A DNA stretch of 64,000 nt from Klenkia brasiliensis (GTDB lineage Bacteria > Actinomycetota > Actinomycetes > Mycobacteriales > Geodermatophilaceae), in NCBI RefSeq assembly GCF_900100695.1, contig NZ_FNCF01000001.1, positions 248,001 through 312,000 on the forward strand, written 5' to 3'. This document shows, in pieces, positions 19,252-29,233 of the stretch. The notes below the pieces were generated by a model. The model was not told where the DNA came from. It saw only the letters and a program-made list of their open reading frames with translations, and made no database searches. Position 1 is the first letter of the stretch; every line of letters begins with the position of its first letter. The position numbers and the translations under genes are program-made.

Positions 19252-20138
19252 GCCGCCACCGCCCCGCGGAACAGCTCCACCAGGCTGGGTTCGCGCCGGG
19301 CGAAGTGGGTCACCCGGCCGGTCCGCAGCGCGGCGGCGAGCACGGCCTGGTCGTCGGCGGCCACGTCGAGCTCGAGCACGGTGTCGCCGCGCTGCTCGCT
19401 GACCACCCGCACCCCGGGGACGGCGGCCGCCCAGCCCGGGTCGGCGTCGGGGACGACGACCCGCAGCTGCCGGCCGCCCTCCTGGGCCCGCAGCTCGCCG
19501 ACGGTGCCGCTGGCGACGATGCGGCCGCGGGCGAGGATGCCGACCGCGTCGCACAGCCGCTCGACCAGGTCGAGCTGGTGGCTGGAGAACACCACGGGGA
19601 CGCCGGCCCGGCAACGCTCGACCAGGGCGTCGGCGAGGGAGTCGACGCCGACCGGGTCCAGGCCGGAGAACGGCTCGTCGAGGATGAGCACCTCGGGTCC
19701 GCTGACCAGCGCGGCGGCCAGCTGCACCCGCTGCTGGTTGCCCAGCGACAGCTTCTCCACCCGCTCGCCGCGCTTGTCCGCCAGGCCCAGCCGCTCGGTC
19801 CACTCCGCCACCGCGCGGTCGGCGTCGGCGGACGAGGCGCCGTGCAGCCGGGCGAAGTAGGTCAGCTGGTCGGCGACCTTCATCTTCGGGTAGAGGCCGC
19901 GCTCCTCGGGCATGTAGCCGATCCGCTGCCGTCCGGCGTCGTCCAGCGGCGCGCCGCGCCAGCGCACCTCGCCGGCGTCGGCGCGGGCCAGGCCCATCGC
20001 GATCCGCATCGTGGTGGTCTTGCCGGCGCCGTTGGAGCCGCAGAACCCGAACATCTGCCCGGGCGCGACGGCGAAGGACACCCCCTGCAGGACCTGGTTG
20101 TCGCCGTAGGTCTTGACCAGTCCGTCGAACTCGAGCAC
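19248..20138 (-). CDS. ABC transporter ATPase, NatA-like
   Basis: Nucleotide-binding subunit of 296 residues. Walker A GSNGAGKTT, Q-loop region YMPEERGLYPKMKV, signature LSLGNQQRVQLAAALV, Walker B LILDEPFSGLDPVGVD and SSHQLDLVERLCD. The C-terminal extension ends ARREPSLVELFRGAV. The YMPEERGLYP motif is typical of NatA/YhaQ ATPases paired with the permease type that follows. GTG start with TGGAGGG just upstream. First gene of its operon. Confidence 0.94.
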   Translation of the reverse strand: MLEFDGLVKTYGDNQVLQGVSFAVAPGQMFGFCGSNGAGKTTTMRIAMGLARADAGEVRWRGAPLDDAGRQRIGYMPEERGLYPKMKVADQLTYFARLHGASSADADRAVAEWTERLGLADKRGERVEKLSLGNQQRVQLAAALVSGPEVLILDEPFSGLDPVGVDSLADALVERCRAGVPVVFSSHQLDLVERLCDAVGILARGRIVASGTVGELRAQEGGRQLRVVVPDADPGWAAAVPGVRVVSEQRGDTVLELDVAADDQAVLAAALRTGRVTHFARREPSLVELFRGAVAA

Positions 20139-20183
20139 GCGCCCTCCAGGCGGTCGTGAGCGTCGTTCAGGACCGTAGCCGTC

Positions 20184-21356
20184 TCACTCCGGATCGGGGT
20201 GCCGGGCCCCGGCGGCCACCTCGGCACCGGGCTCCAGCCGGGCCCGCCGGCCGACCAGGGCCACGTCGCCGTCGCCGCCGACGCTCGCGCCCGGGCCGAC
20301 GTCCACGCCGTCGTCGAGCACCGCCCGGTGCACCCGGGCGCCGGCCCGCACCCGCACGCCGGGCAGCAGCACCGAGTCGGTCACGGTCGCGCCGTCCTCG
20401 ACCACCACGCCCGGCGAGAGCACCGAGCCGTGCACCGTGCCGCCCACCCGGGTGCCCCCGGAGACCAGCGAGCCCTCGACGGAGGCGCCGGGCAGCAGCC
20501 GGGCCGCGGAGTGCCGGCCACCGCGGGTGTGCACCGGCCAGGCCGGGTCCTCCAGGTCGATCGGCGGGTCGGCGGCCAGCACGTCCATGTGCGCCTGCCA
20601 GTAGGCCGGCACGGTGCCGACGTCGCGCCAGTAGCCCGGCAACCGGTGCGCGCGGGCCAGCCCGTCGGCGGTCTGCGCCGGCAGCAGACCGTCGCCGAGG
20701 TCGGCCAGGCCGTCCTCCCCGGCGTCGGCGGCCAGCGCCTCGAGCCGGTCCAGCGTGGGCCGCGGGCTGAAGACGAAGACCTCGTTCGTGGCCGTCGTCG
20801 TCGCCGGCTCGTCGGGCTTGTAGGCGTAGTCGGTGACCCGCTCCCCGTCGGTCACCACGATGCCGTAGCGGGAGGCGTCGTCCGCGGCGACCTCGGTGGT
20901 GACCATGGTGACCTCGGCGCCGGACCCCAGGTGCTCCTCGGCGACGGCGCGGTAGTCCAGCTGGTAGACCGCGTCGGCGCTGACCACCACGAGGGCGTCC
21001 GGGTCGTGCTCGCGGACGAGGTCGGCCTGCCGCCACAGCACGTCGGCGGTGCCGGTGGCCCACCCGCCGCGGTCGGTGCCGCGGAAGGGCGGCAGGGTCA
21101 TCAGCCCGCCGGTGGTGCGGTCCAGGTCCCAGGGCCGGCCGTTGGCCAGGTGCTCCGAGAGCGACGCGGGGTGGAACTGCACCGCGACCCACACGTCGGC
21201 GATGCCGGAGTGCTCGCAGTTCGACAGCGGGAAGTCCACCAGCCGGTACACCCCGCCGAAGGGGACGGCCGGTTTGGCCCGCTGCTCGGTGAGCAGCTCC
21301 AGCCGCCCACCGGCACCGCCGGCGAGCACGAGGACGAGGATCCGGGAGAGCGCCAT
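20184..21356 (-). CDS. Glucose-1-phosphate adenylyltransferase-like nucleotidyltransferase
   Basis: A 390-residue sugar-nucleotide pyrophosphorylase with an N-terminal nucleotidyltransferase domain and a C-terminal left-handed beta-helix (about 280-390; ASVEGSLVSGGTRVGG, SPGVVVEDGATVTDSVLLPG). The GlgC hallmarks RAKPAVPFGGVYRLVDFPLSNC, SADAVYQLDY and YWRDVGTVPAYWQAH are present. The nucleotide loop is LAGGAGGRLELLTE, in which the usual Pro before Leu-Thr is Leu. ATG 21356 sits behind a G-rich ribosome site; GTG three codons earlier is an alternative. Likely ADP- or related NDP-glucose synthesis, perhaps for glycogen or trehalose; no other glycogen gene is nearby. Confidence 0.85.
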   Translation of the reverse strand: MALSRILVLVLAGGAGGRLELLTEQRAKPAVPFGGVYRLVDFPLSNCEHSGIADVWVAVQFHPASLSEHLANGRPWDLDRTTGGLMTLPPFRGTDRGGWATGTADVLWRQADLVREHDPDALVVVSADAVYQLDYRAVAEEHLGSGAEVTMVTTEVAADDASRYGIVVTDGERVTDYAYKPDEPATTTATNEVFVFSPRPTLDRLEALAADAGEDGLADLGDGLLPAQTADGLARAHRLPGYWRDVGTVPAYWQAHMDVLAADPPIDLEDPAWPVHTRGGRHSAARLLPGASVEGSLVSGGTRVGGTVHGSVLSPGVVVEDGATVTDSVLLPGVRVRAGARVHRAVLDDGVDVGPGASVGGDGDVALVGRRARLEPGAEVAAGARHPDPE

Positions 21357-21401
21357 GCCCCCCACTGCCCGGTCGGGGCGCCCCGCACGCCCGAACCGGC
21401 T

Positions 21402-22700
21402 CTAGATCGTCCGCGCCGACCGCGAGGCCCGGAACAGCCAGAACGACGGGACGGCGACCGCGACCACCGCCATGGCGACGACGATGACCACCCCGCCGGT
21501 CCACATCGCCACCGACACCCCGAACGCGCTGGCCAGGGCGCCCGCGCGCAGGTCACCGAGCCGGGGCCCGCCGGCCACCACCACGATGAACACGCCCTGC
21601 ATGCGCCCGCGCATGTCGTCGGGGGCCGCCAGCTGCAGCATCGAGCTGCGCAGCACGGCGCTGACCATGTCGCCGGCGCCGGCCACGGCCAGGCACAGCA
21701 CGGCGAACCACAGCGAGCCGGCCAGGCCGAAGCCGATGATGGCCACGCCCCACACCGCGATCGCCGCCAGCACCACCGCGCCCTGCCGGTCGACCCGGCT
21801 CACCCAGCCCGACGTCAGCCCCATGACCAGCGAGCCGATCGAGATGCCGGCGTAGAGCCAGCCCAGGCTGTTCGCGTCGCCGCTGAAGGCGGTCGCCGCC
21901 AGCTGCGGGAACACCGCCTGCGGCCAGGCGAACAGCATCGCGATGATGTCGACGACGAACGTCATGAGCAGCACCGGCTGGGTGCGCAGGAAGACGAAGC
22001 CGTCCAGCACCCCGCGCACCGCGGCGCCGACCCGCACCCGGTCGGCCGCCCCGGCCGCCGGCAGCGGCGGCAGGCCGCGCACGAGCCAGACGGCGGCGGC
22101 GAAGCCGACCGCGTCGACGACGTAGGTCAGGAACAGCTCGCCCTGCCCGATCAGCACGCCGGCCAGCAGCGGCCCGGCGATGACCCCGACCTGGCGCACG
22201 GTCATGGCCAGTGCGTTGGCCGCGGGCACGAGCTCGGTGCCCACCACCGCCGGGATGGCGGCGCTGCGGGTGGGCTGGTTGACCGCGGAGAACGCCGACA
22301 CGAAGGCGGTCAGCACCCACAGCACGGCCAGGTTGTCCATGCCCAGACCGGCCTGGACGGCGAGCAGCGCACTGGTGACCGCGGCGCCGATCGAGGTGAT
22401 GAGCATCAGCCTGCGCCGGTCCATCGCGTCGGCGATGGCCCCGCCGAGCAGGCCGAACACGACCAGCGGCACCAGCGCGACCACGGAGGTGACACCGACC
22501 AGGAACGACGAACCGGTGATGGCGTAGACCTGGAACGGGACGGCGACCAGCGTCATCTGCTGGCCCAGCATCGTCACCGTCACCCCGGCGAACAGCCGCC
22601 GGTAGGCCGGGATCGCCAACGGCCGGGTGTCCAGCGCCCAGCCGCGGCGGCGGCGCGGCGGTGCCTCCGCGGGAGCGGGCCCGTCGACGGGGGAGCTCAC
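21402..22700 (-). CDS. MFS transporter (MFS_3, EntS-like)
   Basis: A 432-residue major facilitator with about 12 hydrophobic helices. Features of the EntS/TetA-V-like MFS_3 group: PAYRRLFAGVTVTMLGQQMTLVAVPFQVY at helix 1, GGAIADAMDRRRLML as the loop 2-3 signature, NQPTRSAAIPAVV, and DDMRGRMQGVF in the second half. An ~30-residue Pro/Arg-rich cytoplasmic leader precedes helix 1. The GTG start overlaps the pdxH stop as GTGA (22697-22700), so it is translated with pdxH. Probably an exporter of small drugs or siderophore-like molecules; the pairing with PdxH is unexplained. Confidence 0.9.
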   Translation of the reverse strand: MSSPVDGPAPAEAPPRRRRGWALDTRPLAIPAYRRLFAGVTVTMLGQQMTLVAVPFQVYAITGSSFLVGVTSVVALVPLVVFGLLGGAIADAMDRRRLMLITSIGAAVTSALLAVQAGLGMDNLAVLWVLTAFVSAFSAVNQPTRSAAIPAVVGTELVPAANALAMTVRQVGVIAGPLLAGVLIGQGELFLTYVVDAVGFAAAVWLVRGLPPLPAAGAADRVRVGAAVRGVLDGFVFLRTQPVLLMTFVVDIIAMLFAWPQAVFPQLAATAFSGDANSLGWLYAGISIGSLVMGLTSGWVSRVDRQGAVVLAAIAVWGVAIIGFGLAGSLWFAVLCLAVAGAGDMVSAVLRSSMLQLAAPDDMRGRMQGVFIVVVAGGPRLGDLRAGALASAFGVSVAMWTGGVVIVVAMAVVAVAVPSFWLFRASRSARTI

Positions 22701-23344
22701 GGGGCCAGGCGCCGGACGACCCAGCTGCCCCCCTCGGCGTCGTCGCGCTCGAAGCGGAGCCGGTCGTGCAGCCGGTCGTGGCCGCCCTGCCAGAACTCCA
22801 CCCGCTGCGGCTGGACCCGGTAGGCGCCCCAGGACGGCGGGCGGGCCAGCCCGCCCTCCGGGGTCTGCTCGTCCAGCTCGCGGAACGCGCGCACCAGGTC
22901 CTCGCGGCCCTCGACGACGGAGGACTGCACGGTGGCCGCGGCGGCCAGCTGCGCGCCGCGCGGGCGGGGGTCCCACAGCGCGTCGGACTCGGCGTCGTCC
23001 AGGCGGGCCGCGGTCCCCACGACCCGGACCTGGCGCTGCAGGGCGTGCCAGGGGAAGACCAGCGCCACCCGGTCGTCCAGCGCGAGCTGCGCGCCCTTGG
23101 CCGAGGCGCCGTTGGTGACGAACACGAACCCCTGCTCGGACAGGCCCTTGAGCAGCACCACGCGGGCGTCGGGGGCGCCGTCGGGGTCGGCGGTGGCCAG
23201 CACCATGGCGTTGGGCTCGGGCAGGTCGGCGGCCACGGCGTCGTCGAACCAGCGACGGAACTGGGCCAGCCAGGTGTCGGCGAGGGTGTCCTCGGAGAAG
23301 CTGCCCTCGTCGTAGTCGCGGCGCATCGTCGTCAGGTCAGGCAC
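22697..23344 (-). CDS. pdxH: Pyridoxamine 5'-phosphate oxidase
   Basis: FMN enzyme producing pyridoxal 5'-phosphate, 215 residues. It begins LTTMRRDYDEGSFSEDTLADTWLAQF, typical for PdxH; FMN/PLP-binding segments ARVVLLKGLSEQGFVFVTN, VFPWHALQRQVRVVG and the C-terminal FWQGGHDRLHDRLRFERD followed by WVVRRLAP are complete. GTG 23344 is preceded at 6 bases by GAGCAT (leaderless). PLP is needed by SerC, encoded nearby on the other strand. Divergent from citrate synthase. Confidence 0.96.
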   Translation of the reverse strand: MPDLTTMRRDYDEGSFSEDTLADTWLAQFRRWFDDAVAADLPEPNAMVLATADPDGAPDARVVLLKGLSEQGFVFVTNGASAKGAQLALDDRVALVFPWHALQRQVRVVGTAARLDDAESDALWDPRPRGAQLAAAATVQSSVVEGREDLVRAFRELDEQTPEGGLARPPSWGAYRVQPQRVEFWQGGHDRLHDRLRFERDDAEGGSWVVRRLAP

Positions 23345-23350
23345 CGACCC

Positions 23351-23356
23351 ATGCTC
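23351..23356 (-). promoter_or_regulatory. -10 element for pdxH
   Basis: GAGCAT on the minus strand ends 6 bases before the GTG; leaderless configuration. Confidence 0.42.
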
Positions 23357-23515
23357 CCACCACGCAACCAAGCCGCGACCTGGTGTGATGCCCGTCGCAC
23401 CTCCCGCTGGCCGGGACGGTCCGGTTGGGGCGCGCCCGGGGCGTTGACCTATGTTCTGCCACAGCCGTGCGCCGACACCTCGGGCACGGGTCCCGCGCGC
23501 AGAGGAGCATGCAGG

Positions 23516-25769
<2,254 letters not shown>

Positions 25770-25773
25770 GCGC

Positions 25774-25808
25774 CCGGACGGTGATCAGGTCACCTGATCA
25801 CCGTCCGG
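25774..25808. terminator. Bidirectional terminator-like perfect dyad
   Basis: Perfect 17-base arms (25774-25790 and 25792-25808) separated by one base lie between the convergent serC and ATP-grasp gene stops. No T-tract, as usual for very GC-rich actinobacteria. The exact symmetry could also make it a protein-binding site. Confidence 0.75.
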
Positions 25809-25815
25809 CGCGGCC

Positions 25816-27303
25816 TCAGCCCGGCGGCAGGAGCCAGGTGTCCTTGGACCCGCCGCCGCGGCTGGAGTTGACCAGCAGCGAGCCCTCCTCCAGGGCCACC
25901 CGGGTCAGCGGCGCGCGCACCGCGCGGGTGGTCGACCCGGCGACGGCGAACACCCGCAGGTCCGCCCGCCGGGGCACGACCACGCCGTCCACCAGCGTGG
26001 GCAGGGTGGAGAAGTCGACCGGCTCCTGGGCGACGAAGCGGTGCGGGGCGGCGTCGACCTCGGCCCCCAGCCGGGCCAGCTCCTCGGCCGAGCAGGTCGG
26101 CCCGAACACCACGCCCTGCCCGCCGTAGCCGTCGACCGGCTTGACCACCAGCTCCCCCAGCCGGCCGCGGACGGCGGCGAGGTCGTCGGCGTCGGCGAGC
26201 ACCCAGGTCGGCACGGTGGCCAGCACCGGCTCCTCCCCCAGGTAGAAGCGGATCATCGCCGGCACGTGGCAGTAGGTGGCCTTGTCGTCGGCGACCCCGT
26301 TGCCCGGCACGTTGGCCAGCGCCAGCCGCCCGGCCCGCACCGCGCCGCCGAGCAGCACGTCCAGCGGCGTGCCCACCGGGTTCAGGTGCGCGGCCAGGTC
26401 GTCGTCGTCGAAGCGCCGGTACAGCACGTCGACCGGCACCCGCTCGCCCTCGACGTCCACCGCGACGCCCCCCTCGGGCGTGGCCCACAGCCGGTCGGGG
26501 GTGGCGATCGGGATGCCCATCGCCTCGGCCAGCAGGCGGTGCTCGAACCAGGCCGTGTTGACCCGGCCGTCGGTGAGCAGGGCCAGCTGCGGCGGGCCGT
26601 CGCAGGCCGGGGGTGCGGCGTCGGCGAGCGCGGCGCGCAGCACGTCGACCGCCTCGGCCGGCTCGGCCAGGCCCACCCGGTCGGCGTAGAGACCGGGCAG
26701 CGCGGCGCGGGTGCTGTCGCGGTTGACGATGGCGTAGCCCAGGCCCGAGGGCACCCGCAGGTTGTCCTCCAGGACCACCCAGCCGTCGGCGGTGCGCAGC
26801 AGGTCCAGCCCGGCCACGGTGGCCCGCTGCTGGCCGGCCCAGGCCAGCGACACCGCCGCCGGGCGGTAGCCGGGGCTGCGGGTGACCAGCCAGCCGGGGA
26901 GCACCCCGGCGCGCACCGCCTCGGGTGCGGCGTCCCGGCCGTCGCCGCGCCGGCGGCCGGCGGGCCGGTAGGCGTCGGCGAGGAAGGCGTTCAGCGCCCT
27001 GGTGCGCTGCTCGACGCCGCGGGACAGGTGGTCCCAGTCCTCAGCGGCCAGCAGCCGGGGCAGCGGGTCGACCGGGAACGGGTGCTCGACCAGCTCACCG
27101 TCGACGAAGGAGCCGAAGACCACGCCGCGGGCACGCCGCTCACGGCCCATCTCGCCCACCGCGGCGGCCAGGCCCACCCCGCCGAGCGCCTCCAGCGCCG
27201 GCACGACCGCGCGGTAGCCCGGCCGGACGCCGCCGTCGGGTGCCACCGCCTCGTCGGCGGGGTGCGGTCGGTAGTGCGCGAACAGGTCGGTCGTGCCGGT
27301 CAT
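25816..27303 (-). CDS. Circularly permuted ATP-grasp ligase (type 2)
   Basis: A 495-residue CP_ATPgrasp_2 protein, an ATP-dependent carboxylate-amine/thiol ligase fold related to glutathionylspermidine synthetase. Family signatures: TDLFAHYRPHPADE, WDHLSRGVEQRTRALNAFLADAY, VLEDNLRVPSGLGYAIVNR, VNTAWFEHRLLAEAMGI, VDVLYRRFDDD, ANVPGNGVADDKATYCHVPAMIRFYLGEEP, and VVKPVDGYGGQGVVFGP, with the terminal VNSSRGGGSKDTW. Usually this family sits with alpha-E and transglutaminase-like genes; neither is here. Instead it ends an operon with an S9 peptidase (7-base gap) and an amidotransferase. ATG 27303 follows GAGGTGG. Likely forms a peptide bond (inference). Confidence 0.93.
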   Translation of the reverse strand: MTGTTDLFAHYRPHPADEAVAPDGGVRPGYRAVVPALEALGGVGLAAAVGEMGRERRARGVVFGSFVDGELVEHPFPVDPLPRLLAAEDWDHLSRGVEQRTRALNAFLADAYRPAGRRRGDGRDAAPEAVRAGVLPGWLVTRSPGYRPAAVSLAWAGQQRATVAGLDLLRTADGWVVLEDNLRVPSGLGYAIVNRDSTRAALPGLYADRVGLAEPAEAVDVLRAALADAAPPACDGPPQLALLTDGRVNTAWFEHRLLAEAMGIPIATPDRLWATPEGGVAVDVEGERVPVDVLYRRFDDDDLAAHLNPVGTPLDVLLGGAVRAGRLALANVPGNGVADDKATYCHVPAMIRFYLGEEPVLATVPTWVLADADDLAAVRGRLGELVVKPVDGYGGQGVVFGPTCSAEELARLGAEVDAAPHRFVAQEPVDFSTLPTLVDGVVVPRRADLRVFAVAGSTTRAVRAPLTRVALEEGSLLVNSSRGGGSKDTWLLPPG

Positions 27304-27310
27304 CGCCACC

Positions 27311-29155
27311 TCACAGCCAGCGGTCGAACCACTCCGCGATCGCCCCGGTCAGCGTCACCAGGTTCTCCCGGCCCACGACGGTGTGGCCCTCCCCCGCGAG
27401 CAGGAGCAGCTCGGCGGGCTTGTCCAGGGCCGTCAGCGCCCGGTGGGCCTGGACCGACTCCTCGACGGGGACGTTGGTGTCCCGGTCACCGTGCGCCAGC
27501 AGGACCGGTGAGCGCAAGGAGTCCAGGGCGGTCATCGGGCTGATCGTGGCCAGCATCTCCCGGTCGGTGACCGGGTCGCCGTACTCGGTGACCGACGCCG
27601 CGGCCATCCACGGCTCGGTGCGCTCGAAGAAGGTGCGCAGGTCGCTCATCCCGGCCAGCGACGCTCCGGCGGCGAACAGGTCGGGCCAGCGGGTCAGCGC
27701 GACCAGGGTCAGGTAGCCCCCGTAGGACCAGCCGTGCGCCCCGACCCGGCCCGGCGCGGCGATGCCCGCCGCGACCAGGTGCTCGACGGTGGCCGGGACG
27801 TCGGCGAAGGAGCCCTCGCGGTCGGCGACGTCGTCCATGCCCATGAACGCCGCGCCCCGCCCGCCCGAGCCCCGGACGTTCGGCGCGAACACGGTGACCC
27901 CGGTGGCGGCCAGCGCCTGCGCGACCGGCGACCAGGCCGGCCGCTCCTGGCCCTCGGGCCCGCCGTGGAAGCTGACGACGGTCCGGTTCGGGCCGCGCAC
28001 GCCCGGGGGCACGTACAGCCAGCCGTCCAGCTCCAGGCCGTCGGCGCCGCGGTAGTGGTGCCGCACCGGGCGGACCAGCAGCTCGCGGTCGGGCCGGCGC
28101 GGCGAACTGGGCAGCCGGGTGACCCCGCCGTCGACGAGGTCCACGACGTGCAGCGCCCTTGGGTCGGCCGGGCCGGTCAGCTCGGCCACCAGCGACCGCC
28201 CGTCGGCGGCCAGCGACCACCCGGGCATGACCGGCAGGGGCAGGTCTACCCGCCGCACCGGGGTGCCGTCGTCCACCCGGCGGACGTCGACCTCGGTGAC
28301 GCCGTCGACGGTCCAGACGCAGAGCACGGTGCCGTCGCCGCGCACCGCGTAGCCGTCCAGGTCGGCGTCCCGCCGGCGGACGACGACCCGGGCCTCGCCG
28401 GGCACGCCGTCGGCGTCGAGCGGGACGACGACGAGCGCGGTGCGGTCCTCGCCGGGGACGCCGGGCTGCGCGGCCCGCAGGTAGACCGACCGGCCGTCGG
28501 GGGCGAACCGGCCGTCCTCGCTCTGCCGCCCGCCGGGCGCCCCGGCCGGGATGACCCGCCGCTGGTCGCCGGAGGCGACGTCGACCAGCACGACGTGCCG
28601 CCAGCCGCGCGGGCCGCGGCGCACCAGCAGCCGGCCCTCGTCGGCCGACATCGAGGTCAGCGCCAGGAACCCGCCGCTGGCCACCGTGGAGCGCTCCCCG
28701 GTGACGACGTCGACCAGCACCACGTCGGCGCCCGGCCCCTCGGCGACGGTGCAGGCGTAGTGGCCGGGGCGGGCGGTCCAGCCGCCGGCGAACACGGTGG
28801 CGCCGGGGTGGCCGAGCACCAGCCGCCGGTCGGTGCCGTCGGGGCGCACGGCCCACAGCTGCGCGCGGATGGAGCCACCGGGGCTGACCAGGTAGGCCAG
28901 CCACTCCCCGTCCGGGGACCAGGCGACCGACACGACCTCCTGGCCGGGGCCGGACAGGACCGCCGGCGTCGTCCGCTGGTCCAGCGTCGCGACCTCCAGC
29001 TGCGGGGTGCCGCTGCGGTCGCTGACGTAGGCCACCCGTTCGCCGTCGGCGGCCAACGCCGGGCACCAGGCGCCGGCGGCGGAGGCGATGCGGGTGAGCG
29101 CCTCGCGGAGATCGGCGGGCAGACCGGTGGTCTGCTGGGGGTCGAGCCGGGTCAT
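27311..29155 (-). CDS. S9-family serine peptidase (prolyl oligopeptidase-like)
   Basis: A 614-residue two-domain peptidase. Residues ~30-350 form a WD40-like beta-propeller (VAWSPDGEWLAYL, GRFAPDGRSVYL) that gates the active site; ~370-614 is an alpha/beta hydrolase with Ser477 in GWSYGGY, an Asp at 557/559 in HGDRDTNVP, and His591 in GEGHTVV. Such acylaminoacyl/dipeptidyl peptidases hydrolyse short or blocked peptides. No signal peptide, so cytosolic. GGAGGTGGC lies just before ATG. A 78-base gap with a 6-base GC hairpin (29199-29215) separates it from the amidotransferase. Blocked-dipeptide cleavage would fit the locus. Confidence 0.93.
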   Translation of the reverse strand: MTRLDPQQTTGLPADLREALTRIASAAGAWCPALAADGERVAYVSDRSGTPQLEVATLDQRTTPAVLSGPGQEVVSVAWSPDGEWLAYLVSPGGSIRAQLWAVRPDGTDRRLVLGHPGATVFAGGWTARPGHYACTVAEGPGADVVLVDVVTGERSTVASGGFLALTSMSADEGRLLVRRGPRGWRHVVLVDVASGDQRRVIPAGAPGGRQSEDGRFAPDGRSVYLRAAQPGVPGEDRTALVVVPLDADGVPGEARVVVRRRDADLDGYAVRGDGTVLCVWTVDGVTEVDVRRVDDGTPVRRVDLPLPVMPGWSLAADGRSLVAELTGPADPRALHVVDLVDGGVTRLPSSPRRPDRELLVRPVRHHYRGADGLELDGWLYVPPGVRGPNRTVVSFHGGPEGQERPAWSPVAQALAATGVTVFAPNVRGSGGRGAAFMGMDDVADREGSFADVPATVEHLVAAGIAAPGRVGAHGWSYGGYLTLVALTRWPDLFAAGASLAGMSDLRTFFERTEPWMAAASVTEYGDPVTDREMLATISPMTALDSLRSPVLLAHGDRDTNVPVEESVQAHRALTALDKPAELLLLAGEGHTVVGRENLVTLTGAIAEWFDRWL

Positions 29156-29233
29156 GCCACCTCCAAGGGTCGTCTCCGGGGTGCAGCGGGGAGCCCCCGC
29201 CCGGTGTTCCCGGGCGTCATCGGCAGTGCGGGG

